A stretch of DNA of 64,000 nucleotides from Putridiphycobacter roseus (GTDB taxonomy: Bacteria > Bacteroidota > Bacteroidia > Flavobacteriales_D > Crocinitomicaceae), in NCBI RefSeq assembly GCF_003234935.1, contig NZ_QKSB01000003.1:62001-126000 (forward strand). Direction: 5' to 3'. A model generated the notes under the pieces. It did no database searches, was not told the origin of the DNA, and worked only from the letters and a program-made list of their open reading frames with translations. Of the stretch, positions 1 through 9,749 are shown one piece after another; within the stretch, counting starts at the first letter, position 1, and the number at the start of each line of letters is the position of its first letter. Both the position numbers and the translations under genes were made by a program.

Positions 1-249
1 TAAACAAAAAAAACTAGCAAAAAGAGACAATTAAAATATTATTTTCAAGAAAGTTTTAAACAATTATCATTAAATTTTTATAAAAATAATTCCCTTATCT
101 ATACGGGTAGCCATAAAGCATAAGCGCATTTTTAGTAAACGTAAAATATATAATATGGTTGCTTGATAAGTGGGATTATTAATAAAATATTTTTTATTTG
201 TTAAGAATTAAACCTATTTTTAGGAAAATTACTAATCAAAAAAAATAAT

Positions 250-3200
250 ATGAAGAAAATTTTATTAATCTTTTCAGCCTTATTTACTGGTCTCATAGGA
301 GTGGCGCAAGTAAATATTGGATCGGGTGCAATAGGTACAAATGACCAACACATTCCTATAGAACCGTATTATGGGTATACCTATAGTCAAATGATTTATA
401 CCGCAGCAGAAATTAATACTTCTGGTGATATAGATTCTTTAATTTTCTATAAAGATGGAACCAGTTTGAGTAACTCAAATGATTGGACTGTCTATTTAGG
501 TCATACAGCTTTAAACTCATTTGCTACTACAAACTCTTGGATAGCATCTACTGGTTTAACACAGGTGTTTTCAGGGACTGTTACGCAAGTTGGAAGTGAA
601 GTGAAGATTGTGTTTTCGACAACATTCACCTATAATGGTACAGATAATCTAGTGATTGCTGTGGATGAAAACGCTTCGGGTTATGATAGTAATGCAGATG
701 ATTTTTATTGTTCACCAACTGGTGCAACTGATAGAGCGATTACTTATTATAATGATATTACTAATCCTGACCCAACTAGTCCACCAACTTCTGGTGCCGT
801 ATTAAGTGCTTTTGTTGCAAATGTTCAAATTGGCGGAATCACGCAAACTTGTCCAAGTTTAACTGGTTTAACTGCAAATAATATTACTGCTACAACTGCC
901 GATTTAGATTGGAATGCAGGTTCAGGTACAGATTATCAAGTGGTATATGGTGTAAATGGATTCTTAATAGGGGCAGGTACAAGTACAACTGTATTAGTAG
1001 ACTCTTTTAATGTAACTGGTTTAACAGGTGGAATAGATTATCAGTTTTATGTGAGAAATATTTGTAGTCCTGGTGATACTACTGCTTGGGCTGGTCCTTT
1101 TTCTTTTACAACGAATTGTCCTACTTCTTATATTCCTGCTTACACACAAGATTTTTCTAATTATGTACCAAACTGTTGGGAAGAAGGCCAAGGTGTTTTA
1201 GGTAGTTCTAATACAACTTTTAGTTCTACCACATCTTCTAATTGGATTGCTGATGGTTTTGGAAATGTAGGGAGTACAGGTTCGGCTAGAATGGAGATTT
1301 ATTCTACAGGTAGAGATGAATGGTTAATTTCACCTACCATTGATTTAGGTACTGGTGCGAATCCATATCAGTTACAATTTGATGTTGCTTTAACCAATTG
1401 GATTAATACAAATACAGATGTTTTAGGAGCAGATGATACTTTAGCTGTAGTAATTTCAACAGATAATGGTGTTACTTGGAATACAACAAACATTCTTCAA
1501 GCTTATACAGTAGGAAACGAACCTTCAGCTGCTGGAGATTTTACAATTATTCCTTTGACAGGTTATACAGGTTTGGTTAAATTTGGGTTTTACGCAGCTT
1601 CTTCTGTTTCAAATGTTGATGTAAATGTTTACATTGATAATTTTGCTGTGGTTGATGTGCCTTCTTGTCCACAACCAACTGGAGTTTCTGTAACAGGTTT
1701 GACTTCTACTACTGTTGATATTGCATGGACTGTTGGAGCAGCAAATACAGTGATTGAATATGGTCCTGTTGGATTTACGCAAGGTACTGGTACTTTCCTT
1801 AGTGTTACTGGTGGTACTGCTACTATTACAGGTTTAACACCTATCAATGATTATCAATTTTATATTAAAGATAGTTGTGGGTTAGGGGATGAGAGTGTAT
1901 GGACTGGTCCAGTTGCTTTTTCAACTGCTTGTCCAAATTTCACACCTACTTATACAGAAGATTTTAGCAATTACGTACCACAATGTTGGTCAGAAGGTGA
2001 AGGACAGTTAGGGGCGACAAATACAGTTTTCTCTAGTACAAGTTCTTCTTCATGGATTGCTGATGGTTTTGCCAATAATGGTTCTACTGGTGCTGCAAGG
2101 ATGGAGATTTGGTCTACAGGAAGAGATGAGTGGTTATTTTCGCCAACTATCGATTTAGGGACAGGTGCTACACAATACCAAGTTGAGTTTGATTTGGCTT
2201 TAACGTATTATTCAAATACAAATGCAGATGTGTTAGGAACTGATGATACTTTAGCGATTGTAATTTCAACAGATAACGGTGTGACTTGGTCACAAGCAAA
2301 TATCTTACAGCAATGGGATGCTACTACATCATCTATTTCAAATACAGGTCAATTTGTGGCTATTGATTTAAGTGCCTATACTGGATTGGTTCAATTTGGT
2401 TTTTATGCAGCTTCAACTGTTTCTGGTGGAGATGTGAATGTATACATTGATAATTTTCAAGTTTTACCAATTCCATCTTGTCCAAAGCCACTTAGTTTAA
2501 TGGCGAGTAATGTGATGTATAATGCTGTTGACGTAAGCTGGGCTACTGGTGGTGCTGCTGATGTTCAGATTGAATATGGTCCTGCTGGATTTACACCTGG
2601 TACTGGAACATTAATGCTTGCAAATTCAAACCCTTTTAATTTAACTGGGTTAATGGCAGAAACTGGGTATGATTTTTACTTAAGAGATATTTGTGCTATT
2701 GGTGATACTAGTTTATGGAATGGCCCAAGTAGTTTTACAACGCCTTGTGCGCCTATAATGGCACCTATTATTGATGATGTAGAAGGACATTCACCAGTAA
2801 CATCTGGCAGTGTAGGTATCTCTAATTCTTTATGTTGGGATGGTGAGTCTTTTGGAACAATATGGGGAGTAGATAATGTTGGTGGTACAACTTCTGGTAG
2901 TACAGGTCCAGATGGTGCACATAGTGGTTCTGCTTACTTTTATCTAGAAACTTCAACTGGTAGTACAGGTGATTATGCCGACTTGTTGTCTCCAAGTATA
3001 GATGTGTCAGGTTTGACAAATCCAAGTATTAATTTCTTTTACCATATGTATGGTGCAAGCATGGATACTATGATTGTTGCTGTAAATGATGGTGCAGGAT
3101 GGACGGAAGTTTGGAGAATTTTTGGAGAACAACAAACTGCTGGTTCTGATTCTTGGATTGAAAAATATATTCCATTAGATGGCTTTTCAGGAGTATTACA

Positions 3201-4494
3201 AGTAAGAGTAAGAGGTTACAGAGGTATTTCTTATACAGGTGATATGGCAATTGATGATGCAGGTATAGTGGATTGTCCAGTTTCATTTGCGACAGTAACG
3301 GCAAATGCTTGTGATTCTTTGGTTGCTGCAAGTGGTATGGTTTATACAGCGAGTGGAACTTATAATGATACAATTATGAATGCAGTTGGATGTGATAGTA
3401 TCATTACTTATAATGTAACTATTCTTAATGCAACAGCTTCTTCTATTACAGAAGTGTCTTGTGGAACTTATACTGCACCGAGTGGAATGACTTATGGTAC
3501 AACAGGTATCTATATGGATACTATTATGAATACAGCAGGTTGTGATAGTGTAATTACTATCGATTTGACAGTAAATAATACTTTTAGTTCTATCACGGAA
3601 GTTGTTTGTGAAAGTTATACTGGACCAAGTGGTACTGTATATACAGCGACAGGTATCGTAACAGATACTATAGCGAATTCTATTGGTTGTGATTCTATCA
3701 TTACTATTGATTTAACGGTAAATCCAGCGACTTCTAATTCATTAATTATTAGTGAATGTGATACTTACACTTCAGCAAGTGGTGTAGTTTATACTACTAC
3801 TGGTAATTACCAGGAAATGTTTACAAATGCTGCTGGTTGTGATAGTACATTATATCTAGATGTGACCATCCATGATTCTTATGATTTAAATATTATAGAG
3901 GATGCATGTGATGAATTTGTATCTGATGCTGGAACAGTATATAATACTACTGGTGTTTATACAGAGAGTTATACAGCATCTACAGGGTGTGACAGTATCA
4001 TTAATTATGATGTTACTATAACAACGATAGATAATGCAATATCTGTTTCACAAGGTGTTGTTTTAACGGCTGACCAAACAGGTGCTAGCTACCAATGGTT
4101 AGATTGTAATAATGGTAATGCAGCAATCGCTGGAGAAACTAGTCAAACATTTACAGCTGTGTTAAATGGCGATTACGCTTGTGAAATCATGCTTGGTACT
4201 TGTACAAAAATTTCTGATTGTATTTCAGTAAGTAGCGTTGGTATAAATGATGCTAGTAGTGATGTGTTCTCTATCTATCCAAATCCAAATAATGGTCAAT
4301 TTAAAATTGAAATGGATAAGTTAACGACGAATACAGAAGTTATTATTTCCAATGCAGCTGGTCAAGTGGTTTATAAAGGACAGTTGAATCAAACTTCAAG
4401 TGTTGTTAATTTGACAGGTATTGAAAGTGGCTTGTATGTAGTAAATGTTCTTAACGAAGAACTCAACATCAAGAAAACACTTATCATTGAATAA
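250..4494 (+). CDS. Large secreted modular T9SS protein (FN3-like/MAM-like/GCDS repeats)
   Basis: A 1414-residue cell-surface or secreted protein. A signal peptide covers about residues 1-20 (MKK start, hydrophobic stretch, VAQ end). Three FN3-like modules start near residues 200, 473 and 744. They alternate with three adhesin/MAM-like modules near 300-470, 565-740 and 835-1010; the first two are close copies of each other. Five GCDS-type repeats follow at about 1018-1258, then an Ig/PKD-like segment with YQWLDCNN, and a type A T9SS sorting tail with IYPNPNNGQ near residue 1341. Export by the Por/T9SS machinery and anchoring or release at the cell surface follows from the tail; the ligand is unknown. 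It is the first of three related tandem genes and is followed by a clear hairpin terminator. Probable adhesin. Confidence 0.85.
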   Translation: MKKILLIFSALFTGLIGVAQVNIGSGAIGTNDQHIPIEPYYGYTYSQMIYTAAEINTSGDIDSLIFYKDGTSLSNSNDWTVYLGHTALNSFATTNSWIASTGLTQVFSGTVTQVGSEVKIVFSTTFTYNGTDNLVIAVDENASGYDSNADDFYCSPTGATDRAITYYNDITNPDPTSPPTSGAVLSAFVANVQIGGITQTCPSLTGLTANNITATTADLDWNAGSGTDYQVVYGVNGFLIGAGTSTTVLVDSFNVTGLTGGIDYQFYVRNICSPGDTTAWAGPFSFTTNCPTSYIPAYTQDFSNYVPNCWEEGQGVLGSSNTTFSSTTSSNWIADGFGNVGSTGSARMEIYSTGRDEWLISPTIDLGTGANPYQLQFDVALTNWINTNTDVLGADDTLAVVISTDNGVTWNTTNILQAYTVGNEPSAAGDFTIIPLTGYTGLVKFGFYAASSVSNVDVNVYIDNFAVVDVPSCPQPTGVSVTGLTSTTVDIAWTVGAANTVIEYGPVGFTQGTGTFLSVTGGTATITGLTPINDYQFYIKDSCGLGDESVWTGPVAFSTACPNFTPTYTEDFSNYVPQCWSEGEGQLGATNTVFSSTSSSSWIADGFANNGSTGAARMEIWSTGRDEWLFSPTIDLGTGATQYQVEFDLALTYYSNTNADVLGTDDTLAIVISTDNGVTWSQANILQQWDATTSSISNTGQFVAIDLSAYTGLVQFGFYAASTVSGGDVNVYIDNFQVLPIPSCPKPLSLMASNVMYNAVDVSWATGGAADVQIEYGPAGFTPGTGTLMLANSNPFNLTGLMAETGYDFYLRDICAIGDTSLWNGPSSFTTPCAPIMAPIIDDVEGHSPVTSGSVGISNSLCWDGESFGTIWGVDNVGGTTSGSTGPDGAHSGSAYFYLETSTGSTGDYADLLSPSIDVSGLTNPSINFFYHMYGASMDTMIVAVNDGAGWTEVWRIFGEQQTAGSDSWIEKYIPLDGFSGVLQVRVRGYRGISYTGDMAIDDAGIVDCPVSFATVTANACDSLVAASGMVYTASGTYNDTIMNAVGCDSIITYNVTILNATASSITEVSCGTYTAPSGMTYGTTGIYMDTIMNTAGCDSVITIDLTVNNTFSSITEVVCESYTGPSGTVYTATGIVTDTIANSIGCDSIITIDLTVNPATSNSLIISECDTYTSASGVVYTTTGNYQEMFTNAAGCDSTLYLDVTIHDSYDLNIIEDACDEFVSDAGTVYNTTGVYTESYTASTGCDSIINYDVTITTIDNAISVSQGVVLTADQTGASYQWLDCNNGNAAIAGETSQTFTAVLNGDYACEIMLGTCTKISDCISVSSVGINDASSDVFSIYPNPNNGQFKIEMDKLTTNTEVIISNAAGQVVYKGQLNQTSSVVNLTGIESGLYVVNVLNEELNIKKTLIIE
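3304..4023 (+). repeat. Five tandem GCDS repeats (protein level)
   Basis: Five units of about 46-50 codons, each with an early Cys, a central ASG or PSG turn, a (T/S)G..Y..T segment and a closing GCDS followed by a beta-strand pattern (I-x-(I/Y)-x-(L/V)-T-(V/I)). Two Cys per unit could form a disulfide in each repeat. The same unit is found in four other secreted proteins of this window. Confidence 0.8.
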
Positions 4495-4522
4495 TACCGA
4501 TTATATCATAAATTTTTAATAA

Positions 4523-4557
4523 AATAGACTACTTGAAAAAGTAGTCTATTTTTTTTG
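4523..4557 (+). terminator. Hairpin terminator after first T9SS gene
   Basis: A 12-bp perfect stem (AATAGACTACTT pairing with AAGTAGTCTATT) with a GAAA loop, followed by a T run. It lies 29 bases after the stop codon and separates this gene from the next paralogue. Confidence 0.9.
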
Positions 4558-4587
4558 TTTAATAAAAAATTTATTTTTATCCTAATT

Positions 4588-4595
4588 TATATTTG
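4588..4595 (+). promoter_or_regulatory. -7 promoter box for second T9SS gene
   Basis: TATATTTG matches the Flavobacterium -7 consensus TAnnTTTG and lies 50 bases before the ATG at 4645. No clear TTG -33 element is visible. Confidence 0.5.
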
Positions 4596-4644
4596 TTAAT
4601 TATTAATAAAATCGATAATTTTATTCAAAATCAATCTAAACGTT

Positions 4645-6453
4645 ATGAAGAAAGTTTTATCTATTTTATTTTTGATTGGGGGCTCCATGGCGAGTTATGC
4701 CCAATGTACAACGCCGATTATGGCGCCTTTTTTAGAAACATTCCCAACTAATGCTGTCCCCACATGCTGGACACAGTCAGGAAGTGAGAATTGGGTGTAT
4801 CAATCGGCTACTAGTGGCCCTGCAGGTTGGGGAGCGACGGGTGCCGGTGAGCATACTGGTACAGCAGGGTCTTATGCTATTATGATTGATGGATCAAGTA
4901 ATACTGGTTCTAACATTTCTTACCTAGAGACCGCTGAGATTGACTTGAGCGCATTGAGTTATCCGGCATTATCGTATTGGGTTTATAGTTATAATGATGA
5001 CAATGCATGTAACAATACTGTTGAAGTGGATGTGTGGACTGGATCTTCTTACGTGAATATTGAGTCTTTTGCACAAAACTTTGGACCTTATTACGAGCAA
5101 AGAATTGTTAGTTTATCAGCTTTTACTGGTGTTATAAAATTGAGGTTTGCAGTTATCGATATGCCGTCTAATTGCAGCTCTCCATTTTATAATGACATTT
5201 TATTAGATGATATAGGAGTGATTGATTGCGCCCCAACTTTTAATACCATCTCCGCATATAGCTGTCAGTTTTATACCGCACCAAGTGGAAAACTGTTGCA
5301 TGATGCAGGTACTTATTTAGATACTATTCCAAATTCAGTAGGATGTGATAGTATCATTACCATTAATTTAACTACAGGTAATACTTCAAATACCATTGTA
5401 ATGACAAATATCTGCGGAACTTTTATCTTACCTGTAACAGGTGAAGTAGTAGGGGATGATGGCATTTATGCTACAGACACTTTGGTTAACTCAATAGGAT
5501 GTGATAGTGTGGTTTATTACGACTTAGATTTTGATAATTCTTATTTCTATTTTGAAACTTCTGCGTGTAATATATATACTGCACCTTCTGGAGAGCAACA
5601 TACAACCTCTGGATTGAAAATGGATACCATTCCAAATGCTGTTGGTTGTGATAGTGTGATTACTATTAATTTGACCATGTACTATAATAATAGTGTTACT
5701 CTTTTTGTAAGTAGTTGTGGCGGAACATATACTTCTGATGCAGGAAATGTATATAACGCAACAGGTGTTTATATAGAAAATTTCACTTCTGTAAACGGTT
5801 GTGATAGTATTTTATATATTGATTTTACTGTATCTGAAGGAGGAAGTCAGAATTTTGTAGTAGAAGCTTGTGATGAATGGACGGCGCCAGATGGAACACT
5901 TTTCAGCGCCAACGGAACGCATGTAGAGACCTATACTAGTATGAATGGTTGTGATAGTGTAAATACCTATCAAGTAACCATTAATTCTGTAGATGCTTCA
6001 GTTTCTTTAGTAAACGCTTTAACGCTTGAAGCTAGTGAAACCGGTGCTACTTACCAATGGTTGGATTGTAATAATGGAAGTACGCCTATTAACGGGGAAA
6101 CTGGTCAAAGTTATATCGCTTCTGTAAATGGTGATTATGCATGTGAGGTGACTAAAAACAATTGCACAGAAGTTTCAAAATGTGTTAGAGTCGGTTCTTT
6201 AAATGTAGATAACATTGAGCATGCTATAAATATTTATCCAAATCCAAATAATGGAAAATTTGTAGTTGAGTTAAATGATAAGGTGATCAACGCTATGTTG
6301 TATATCTCAAATACAGCTGGTCAAATCGTTTACCAAGGTAGGTTAAACCAAACTTCCACTACCATTCAGTTGGATAAACTGGTAAGTGGGGTGTATTTTG
6401 CTAACATATTAAATGAAGAAATAAATGTTAATAAAACACTTATCATTGAATAA
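4645..6453 (+). CDS. Secreted modular T9SS protein, GCDS-repeat paralogue 2
   Basis: A 602-residue secreted protein with a signal peptide at 1-20 (ends SYAQ). One adhesin/MAM-like module spans about 21-195, with five GCDS repeats at about 205-448, an Ig/PKD-like segment with TYQWLDCNNG near 470, and a type A T9SS tail with IYPNPNNGK near 529. The repeat-to-tail part is highly similar to the next gene and has the same overall length, but the N-terminal module differs. The pair therefore looks like a duplication with a swapped head domain. Own terminator follows. Binding partner unknown; a surface adhesin or structural role is inferred. Confidence 0.85.
   Translation: MKKVLSILFLIGGSMASYAQCTTPIMAPFLETFPTNAVPTCWTQSGSENWVYQSATSGPAGWGATGAGEHTGTAGSYAIMIDGSSNTGSNISYLETAEIDLSALSYPALSYWVYSYNDDNACNNTVEVDVWTGSSYVNIESFAQNFGPYYEQRIVSLSAFTGVIKLRFAVIDMPSNCSSPFYNDILLDDIGVIDCAPTFNTISAYSCQFYTAPSGKLLHDAGTYLDTIPNSVGCDSIITINLTTGNTSNTIVMTNICGTFILPVTGEVVGDDGIYATDTLVNSIGCDSVVYYDLDFDNSYFYFETSACNIYTAPSGEQHTTSGLKMDTIPNAVGCDSVITINLTMYYNNSVTLFVSSCGGTYTSDAGNVYNATGVYIENFTSVNGCDSILYIDFTVSEGGSQNFVVEACDEWTAPDGTLFSANGTHVETYTSMNGCDSVNTYQVTINSVDASVSLVNALTLEASETGATYQWLDCNNGSTPINGETGQSYIASVNGDYACEVTKNNCTEVSKCVRVGSLNVDNIEHAINIYPNPNNGKFVVELNDKVINAMLYISNTAGQIVYQGRLNQTSTTIQLDKLVSGVYFANILNEEINVNKTLIIE
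5260..5988 (+). repeat. GCDS repeat array in paralogue 2
   Basis: Five tandem two-Cys units, each ending in GCDS plus a beta strand. The second unit is variant (ICGTF..PVTGEVVGDDGIY). The array matches the corresponding stretch of the neighbouring gene almost residue for residue. Confidence 0.8.
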
Positions 6454-6482
6454 GACCTTTTAACATCTTTTATTTTAGGTTT

Positions 6483-6512
6483 ATAGGCTACTTTTTAAGT
6501 AGCCTATTTTTA
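6483..6512 (+). terminator. Hairpin terminator after paralogue 2
   Basis: ATAGGCTACTT pairs with AAGTAGCCTAT around a TTT loop, followed by a T-rich tract. The stem is related in sequence to the terminator of the preceding paralogue. Confidence 0.88.
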
Positions 6513-6603
6513 TAACATACTCTACATTCTATGTTAATTTTTCTAGTTTAGCTTGGATATGGGGTTATTAAACTATATTTTAGCAGAAATCAAACTATTT
6601 ATT

Positions 6604-8412
6604 ATGAAGAAAATTTTATCTTTTTTATTCATTGCGGGTTCTTATATGGGATACTCACAATGTACACCAGTGATGGCCCCATGGGTTGATGATGTTGAGT
6701 CTTACTCACCTACAACTGGTACAATAGCTGCTGGCTGTTGGACTGAAGTTTCACCAGATTCTCCAGATTGGAATATTGACGGTGCAGGATCAACTGGTTC
6801 CTCCAATACAGGTCCTGATATGGGAGCACACAGTGGTTCTAATTACTTTTATTTAGAAACATCTTCCGGATCAACAGGTCAAACAGCAGAATTAATTACA
6901 CCAGAAATTGATCTTTCTTCTTTAACTTATCCTGCTTTATCGTTTTGGTATCACATGTTCGGGGCTACAATGCAAGATTTAGATGTTGAAGTATTATCAG
7001 GTGGTAATTGGATTCCAATGTATACTATACCAGGTAATTCACAACAAGCTTCTGGTTCTGATCCATGGTTACAACAAGTAATTAGCTTGACTGCATTTAC
7101 AGGTGTTGTAAAAGTGAAGTTTATTGGCGCTAAAGGATCTTCTTTTACAGGTGATGCTTGTTTAGATGATATTGGTATTATTGATTGTACGCCAACTTAC
7201 AGTACTATTTCAGCTTATAGCTGTCAGTTTTATACTGCACCAAGTGGTAAATTATTACATGACGCTGGTACTTATTTTGATACCATTGCAAATTCAGTAG
7301 GATGTGATAGTATCATTACTATTAACTTGACGTCTGATAACACTTCAAGCACAATGGTTTTAACTAATATTTGTGGTACTTACATTTTACCTGTTACAGG
7401 TGAGGTTGTTGGTGATGATGGCATTTATGCTACAGATACTTTACCAAATTCAGTTGGTTGTGATAGTGTTGTTTATTACGACTTAGATTTTGATAATTCA
7501 TATTATTCATTTGATGCTTCATCTTGTAATGTTTATACTGCTCCTTCAGGTGCACAACATACGACATCAGGATTAAAAATGGATACCATTACAAATGCAG
7601 CTGGTTGTGATAGTATTATGACTATCAACTTAACAATGTATTATAATAACAGTGTTACTCTTTTTGTAAGTAGTTGTGGTGGTTCATATACTTCTAATGC
7701 AGGAAATGTATATACTGCAACAGGAGTATATATTGAAAACTTCGCTTCAGTTAACGGTTGTGATAGTATTTTATATATTGACTTTACAGTATCAGAAAGT
7801 GTAGATCAAAATATTGCTGTAGATGCTTGTGACGAATGGACAGCGCCAGATGGTACAGTAATGACTGCTAACGGTACTCACGTGGAGACTTTTACTAGTT
7901 CAACTGGTTGTGATAGTGTAAATACTTATCAAGTAACTATTAATACAGTGAATGCTGCTATTACTTTAATAAATGCTTTAACACTTGAAGCTAATGAAAC
8001 TGGTGCAACTTACCAATGGTTAGATTGTAACAATGGAAGTGCTCCTATTGCTGGGGAAACTGGTCAAACTTATATCGCTTCAGTAAATGGAGATTATGCT
8101 TGTGAGGTTACTAAAAACAATTGTACAGAAGTTTCACCTTGTGTTAGAATTGGTTCTTTAGGTTTAGAAAACGAAACAACACCATTTAGTATTTATCCAA
8201 ATCCTTCTAACGGTACATTTAATGTCGTGTTAAATGAAGTATTAGAAAATACATTGGTAAATATTACTAATGTTGCTGGTCAAGTTATTTATTCAAGTAG
8301 CATCAACCAAACTAATAACACTATTGAATTAACAAACATTGAAACTGGAATTTATTATATTCAAGTATCAAACAACAATGGAAGTACAGTAAAATCTATC
8401 ATAGTAGAGTAA
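6604..8412 (+). CDS. Secreted modular T9SS protein, GCDS-repeat paralogue 3
   Basis: A 602-residue secreted protein. The ATG at 6604 is preferred over an in-frame codon at 6553 because it places MKKILSFLFIAG at the front as a normal signal peptide. An adhesin/MAM-like module (about 20-195) resembles the third such module of the first gene (shared GAHSGS.YFYLETS pattern), not that of its immediate neighbour. Five GCDS repeats, TYQWLDCNNG and a type A T9SS tail (IYPNPSNGT near 529) follow. The mosaic relationship suggests head domains are exchanged on a constant stalk. Terminator downstream. Confidence 0.85.
   Translation: MKKILSFLFIAGSYMGYSQCTPVMAPWVDDVESYSPTTGTIAAGCWTEVSPDSPDWNIDGAGSTGSSNTGPDMGAHSGSNYFYLETSSGSTGQTAELITPEIDLSSLTYPALSFWYHMFGATMQDLDVEVLSGGNWIPMYTIPGNSQQASGSDPWLQQVISLTAFTGVVKVKFIGAKGSSFTGDACLDDIGIIDCTPTYSTISAYSCQFYTAPSGKLLHDAGTYFDTIANSVGCDSIITINLTSDNTSSTMVLTNICGTYILPVTGEVVGDDGIYATDTLPNSVGCDSVVYYDLDFDNSYYSFDASSCNVYTAPSGAQHTTSGLKMDTITNAAGCDSIMTINLTMYYNNSVTLFVSSCGGSYTSNAGNVYTATGVYIENFASVNGCDSILYIDFTVSESVDQNIAVDACDEWTAPDGTVMTANGTHVETFTSSTGCDSVNTYQVTINTVNAAITLINALTLEANETGATYQWLDCNNGSAPIAGETGQTYIASVNGDYACEVTKNNCTEVSPCVRIGSLGLENETTPFSIYPNPSNGTFNVVLNEVLENTLVNITNVAGQVIYSSSINQTNNTIELTNIETGIYYIQVSNNNGSTVKSIIVE
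7213..7947 (+). repeat. GCDS repeat array in paralogue 3
   Basis: Five two-Cys units matching those of the upstream paralogue in order and length, including the variant second unit. Some DNA stretches are identical between the two genes (for example around VTLFVSSCGG), as expected for recent duplication or gene conversion. Confidence 0.8.
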
Positions 8413-8432
8413 TATTGCACATTCAAATATTT

Positions 8433-8466
8433 AAAGCGGGTAAGTTTTCTTACCCGCTTTTTTTAT
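8433..8466 (+). terminator. Hairpin terminator after paralogue 3
   Basis: A 12-bp perfect stem, AAAGCGGGTAAG with CTTACCCGCTTT, TTTT loop, followed by T residues. Confidence 0.92.
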
Positions 8467-8623
8467 GCCTAATTATTTCTATTTTCTTAAGTTGCTTTTT
8501 TGGAACAGTTATTGCAATACATCTTATTATTGTTAACAACATTGTATAACAAAGTATAAAACGACCCTTTTTTTATTCGTTTTATTCGCTAAATTTAAGT
8601 TCAGTGACGACGAAGCACCGATT

Positions 8624-8902
8624 ATGGGGGATAAAAAAATGGTAATAATAAATAAACATGTGGAATTAAAAGTTCCTGCGCAGCCAGATCCGCTTGCATT
8701 AGTGAATGCCTTATACGAGTGCTTTAAATTAAAAGGTACTGTTGTGTTCAAAGGTTCAAAAGTATCTTATGTCAATAATATTATTATTAGCGTAGATGGC
8801 TATGCATCTATCGAGCTATGTTCTGATGACTGGGGTAACGGGTTTACTTTAGTGATGAAAAAACAAAAATTCTTTATCAAAAGAAAACGATTGAAAGTAT
8901 AA
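8624..8902 (+). CDS. Small hypothetical protein (92 aa)
   Basis: I do not recognise this protein. It is short and soluble, with a mixed alpha/beta look and a strongly basic C-terminus (KKQKFFIKRKRLKV). An alternative start is the ATG at 8639. A 10-bp inverted repeat overlaps its stop codon, which supports a real transcription unit on this strand. The gene stands alone between the T9SS array and a cold-shock-domain gene. The basic tail might bind nucleic acid, but this is only a guess. A weaker ORF runs on the opposite strand. Confidence 0.5.
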   Translation: MGDKKMVIINKHVELKVPAQPDPLALVNALYECFKLKGTVVFKGSKVSYVNNIIISVDGYASIELCSDDWGNGFTLVMKKQKFFIKRKRLKV

Positions 8903-8921
8903 TATTGGTAATATACTTTCA
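8892..8921 (+). terminator. Inverted repeat at the end of the 92-aa gene
   Basis: TGAAAGTATA and TATACTTTCA form a perfect 10-bp stem around a 10-base loop, overlapping the stop codon. There is no T run, so it could be a weak terminator or an mRNA-end stabiliser. Confidence 0.5.
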
Positions 8922-8972
8922 GACTATTAATAAGTTTATGAAAATAAATTTTATTATTTCCTCCTTAAATCT

Positions 8973-8980
8973 TATATTTG
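8973..8980 (+). promoter_or_regulatory. -7 box, possible promoter of the cold-shock-domain gene
   Basis: TATATTTG fits TAnnTTTG but lies 165 bases before the ATG at 9146. If used, it gives a long untranslated leader, as is common for cold-shock genes. No good -33 element is seen. Confidence 0.35.
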
Positions 8981-9145
8981 TAAAATAATTTGACTTATTT
9001 AGATGAATAATTCAAATTAGTCGTTGTTAAACTCTGTGCCAATTCTGAAAGACCACTTTGTCTTCTTTTCAATTTTTCATTTAGTTGTTCAATGACATTA
9101 TTCCAATGTAGGAATAACAAAAGTATATTATAACAAAAGAATTAA

Positions 9146-9685
9146 ATGGCTAGAACGCAAGAAACCTTTAGTAAAAAAGAAAAAGAAAAAAAACGTTTAA
9201 AAAAACGACAAGAAAAATTAGCGAAACGTGAAGAACGTAAAGCAAACTCAGGTACTGGAGATTTAGACAGTATGATGGCTTATGTAGATGAGAATGGAAT
9301 GATCGTTGACACGCCGCCAGATCCAAATGTAAAAAAGAAGGTAATTAAAGCCAGTAGTATTGAAATTGGTGTACCCAAAAGAGAAGCTGTGGATACCGAC
9401 ATTGAAAATAGAGGAAAGGTAACTTTCTTTAATACTTCAAAAGGGTATGGTTTCATTAAAGATATGTCAACGCAAGAAAGCTATTTTGTACATGTTAACG
9501 GTTTATTGGAAGAAATTCAAGAAAACGATATCGTTAATTTTGAATTAGAACGTGGACAAAAAGGAATGAATGCCGTACGTGTAAAGATTTATAAAGAAAA
9601 AGAAGAAGTACCTGCTCCAAAAGCAGAAGCGGATAAGGAAGCAAGCGATTCTGACAAAGATGGTGCTGCAGCCGAAGAAGAATAA
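9146..9685 (+). CDS. Cold-shock-domain RNA-binding protein with basic head and acidic tail
   Basis: A 179-residue protein. Residues 1-32 are almost entirely Lys/Glu/Arg. The cold-shock domain lies at about 90-152, with the RNP1-like KGYGFI and RNP2-like YFVHVN motifs. The last 25 residues are acidic and Ala-rich. The domain binds single-stranded RNA/DNA and usually acts as an RNA chaperone. The extended form with a charged N-terminal arm is found in Bacteroidota and is distinct from the 63-residue Csp proteins elsewhere in this window. It is followed by a convergent terminator. Role in cold or stress adaptation is inferred from family. Confidence 0.85.
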   Translation: MARTQETFSKKEKEKKRLKKRQEKLAKREERKANSGTGDLDSMMAYVDENGMIVDTPPDPNVKKKVIKASSIEIGVPKREAVDTDIENRGKVTFFNTSKGYGFIKDMSTQESYFVHVNGLLEEIQENDIVNFELERGQKGMNAVRVKIYKEKEEVPAPKAEADKEASDSDKDGAAAEEE

Positions 9686-9707
9686 AATTATTTCTTATTA
9701 CCCCATT

Positions 9708-9749
9708 AAAAAAAGAGGAGTTGCTTTAAATAGTAATTCCTCTTTTTAT
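9708..9749. terminator. Convergent terminator
   Basis: AAAAAGAGGA and TCCTCTTTTT arms with an imperfect inner stem, lying between two convergent genes. A or T runs flank both sides, so it can serve both strands. Confidence 0.8.

Noticed and set aside
3304..7947. CRISPR-like repeat arrays
   Set aside because: The repetition is at protein level inside open reading frames, with diverged DNA and no constant repeat or spacer length.
8533..8751. 72-codon ORF on the minus strand overlapping the 92-aa gene
   Set aside because: The plus-strand ORF has a hairpin at its stop and a more protein-like composition. Neither is certain, but the minus version is weaker.
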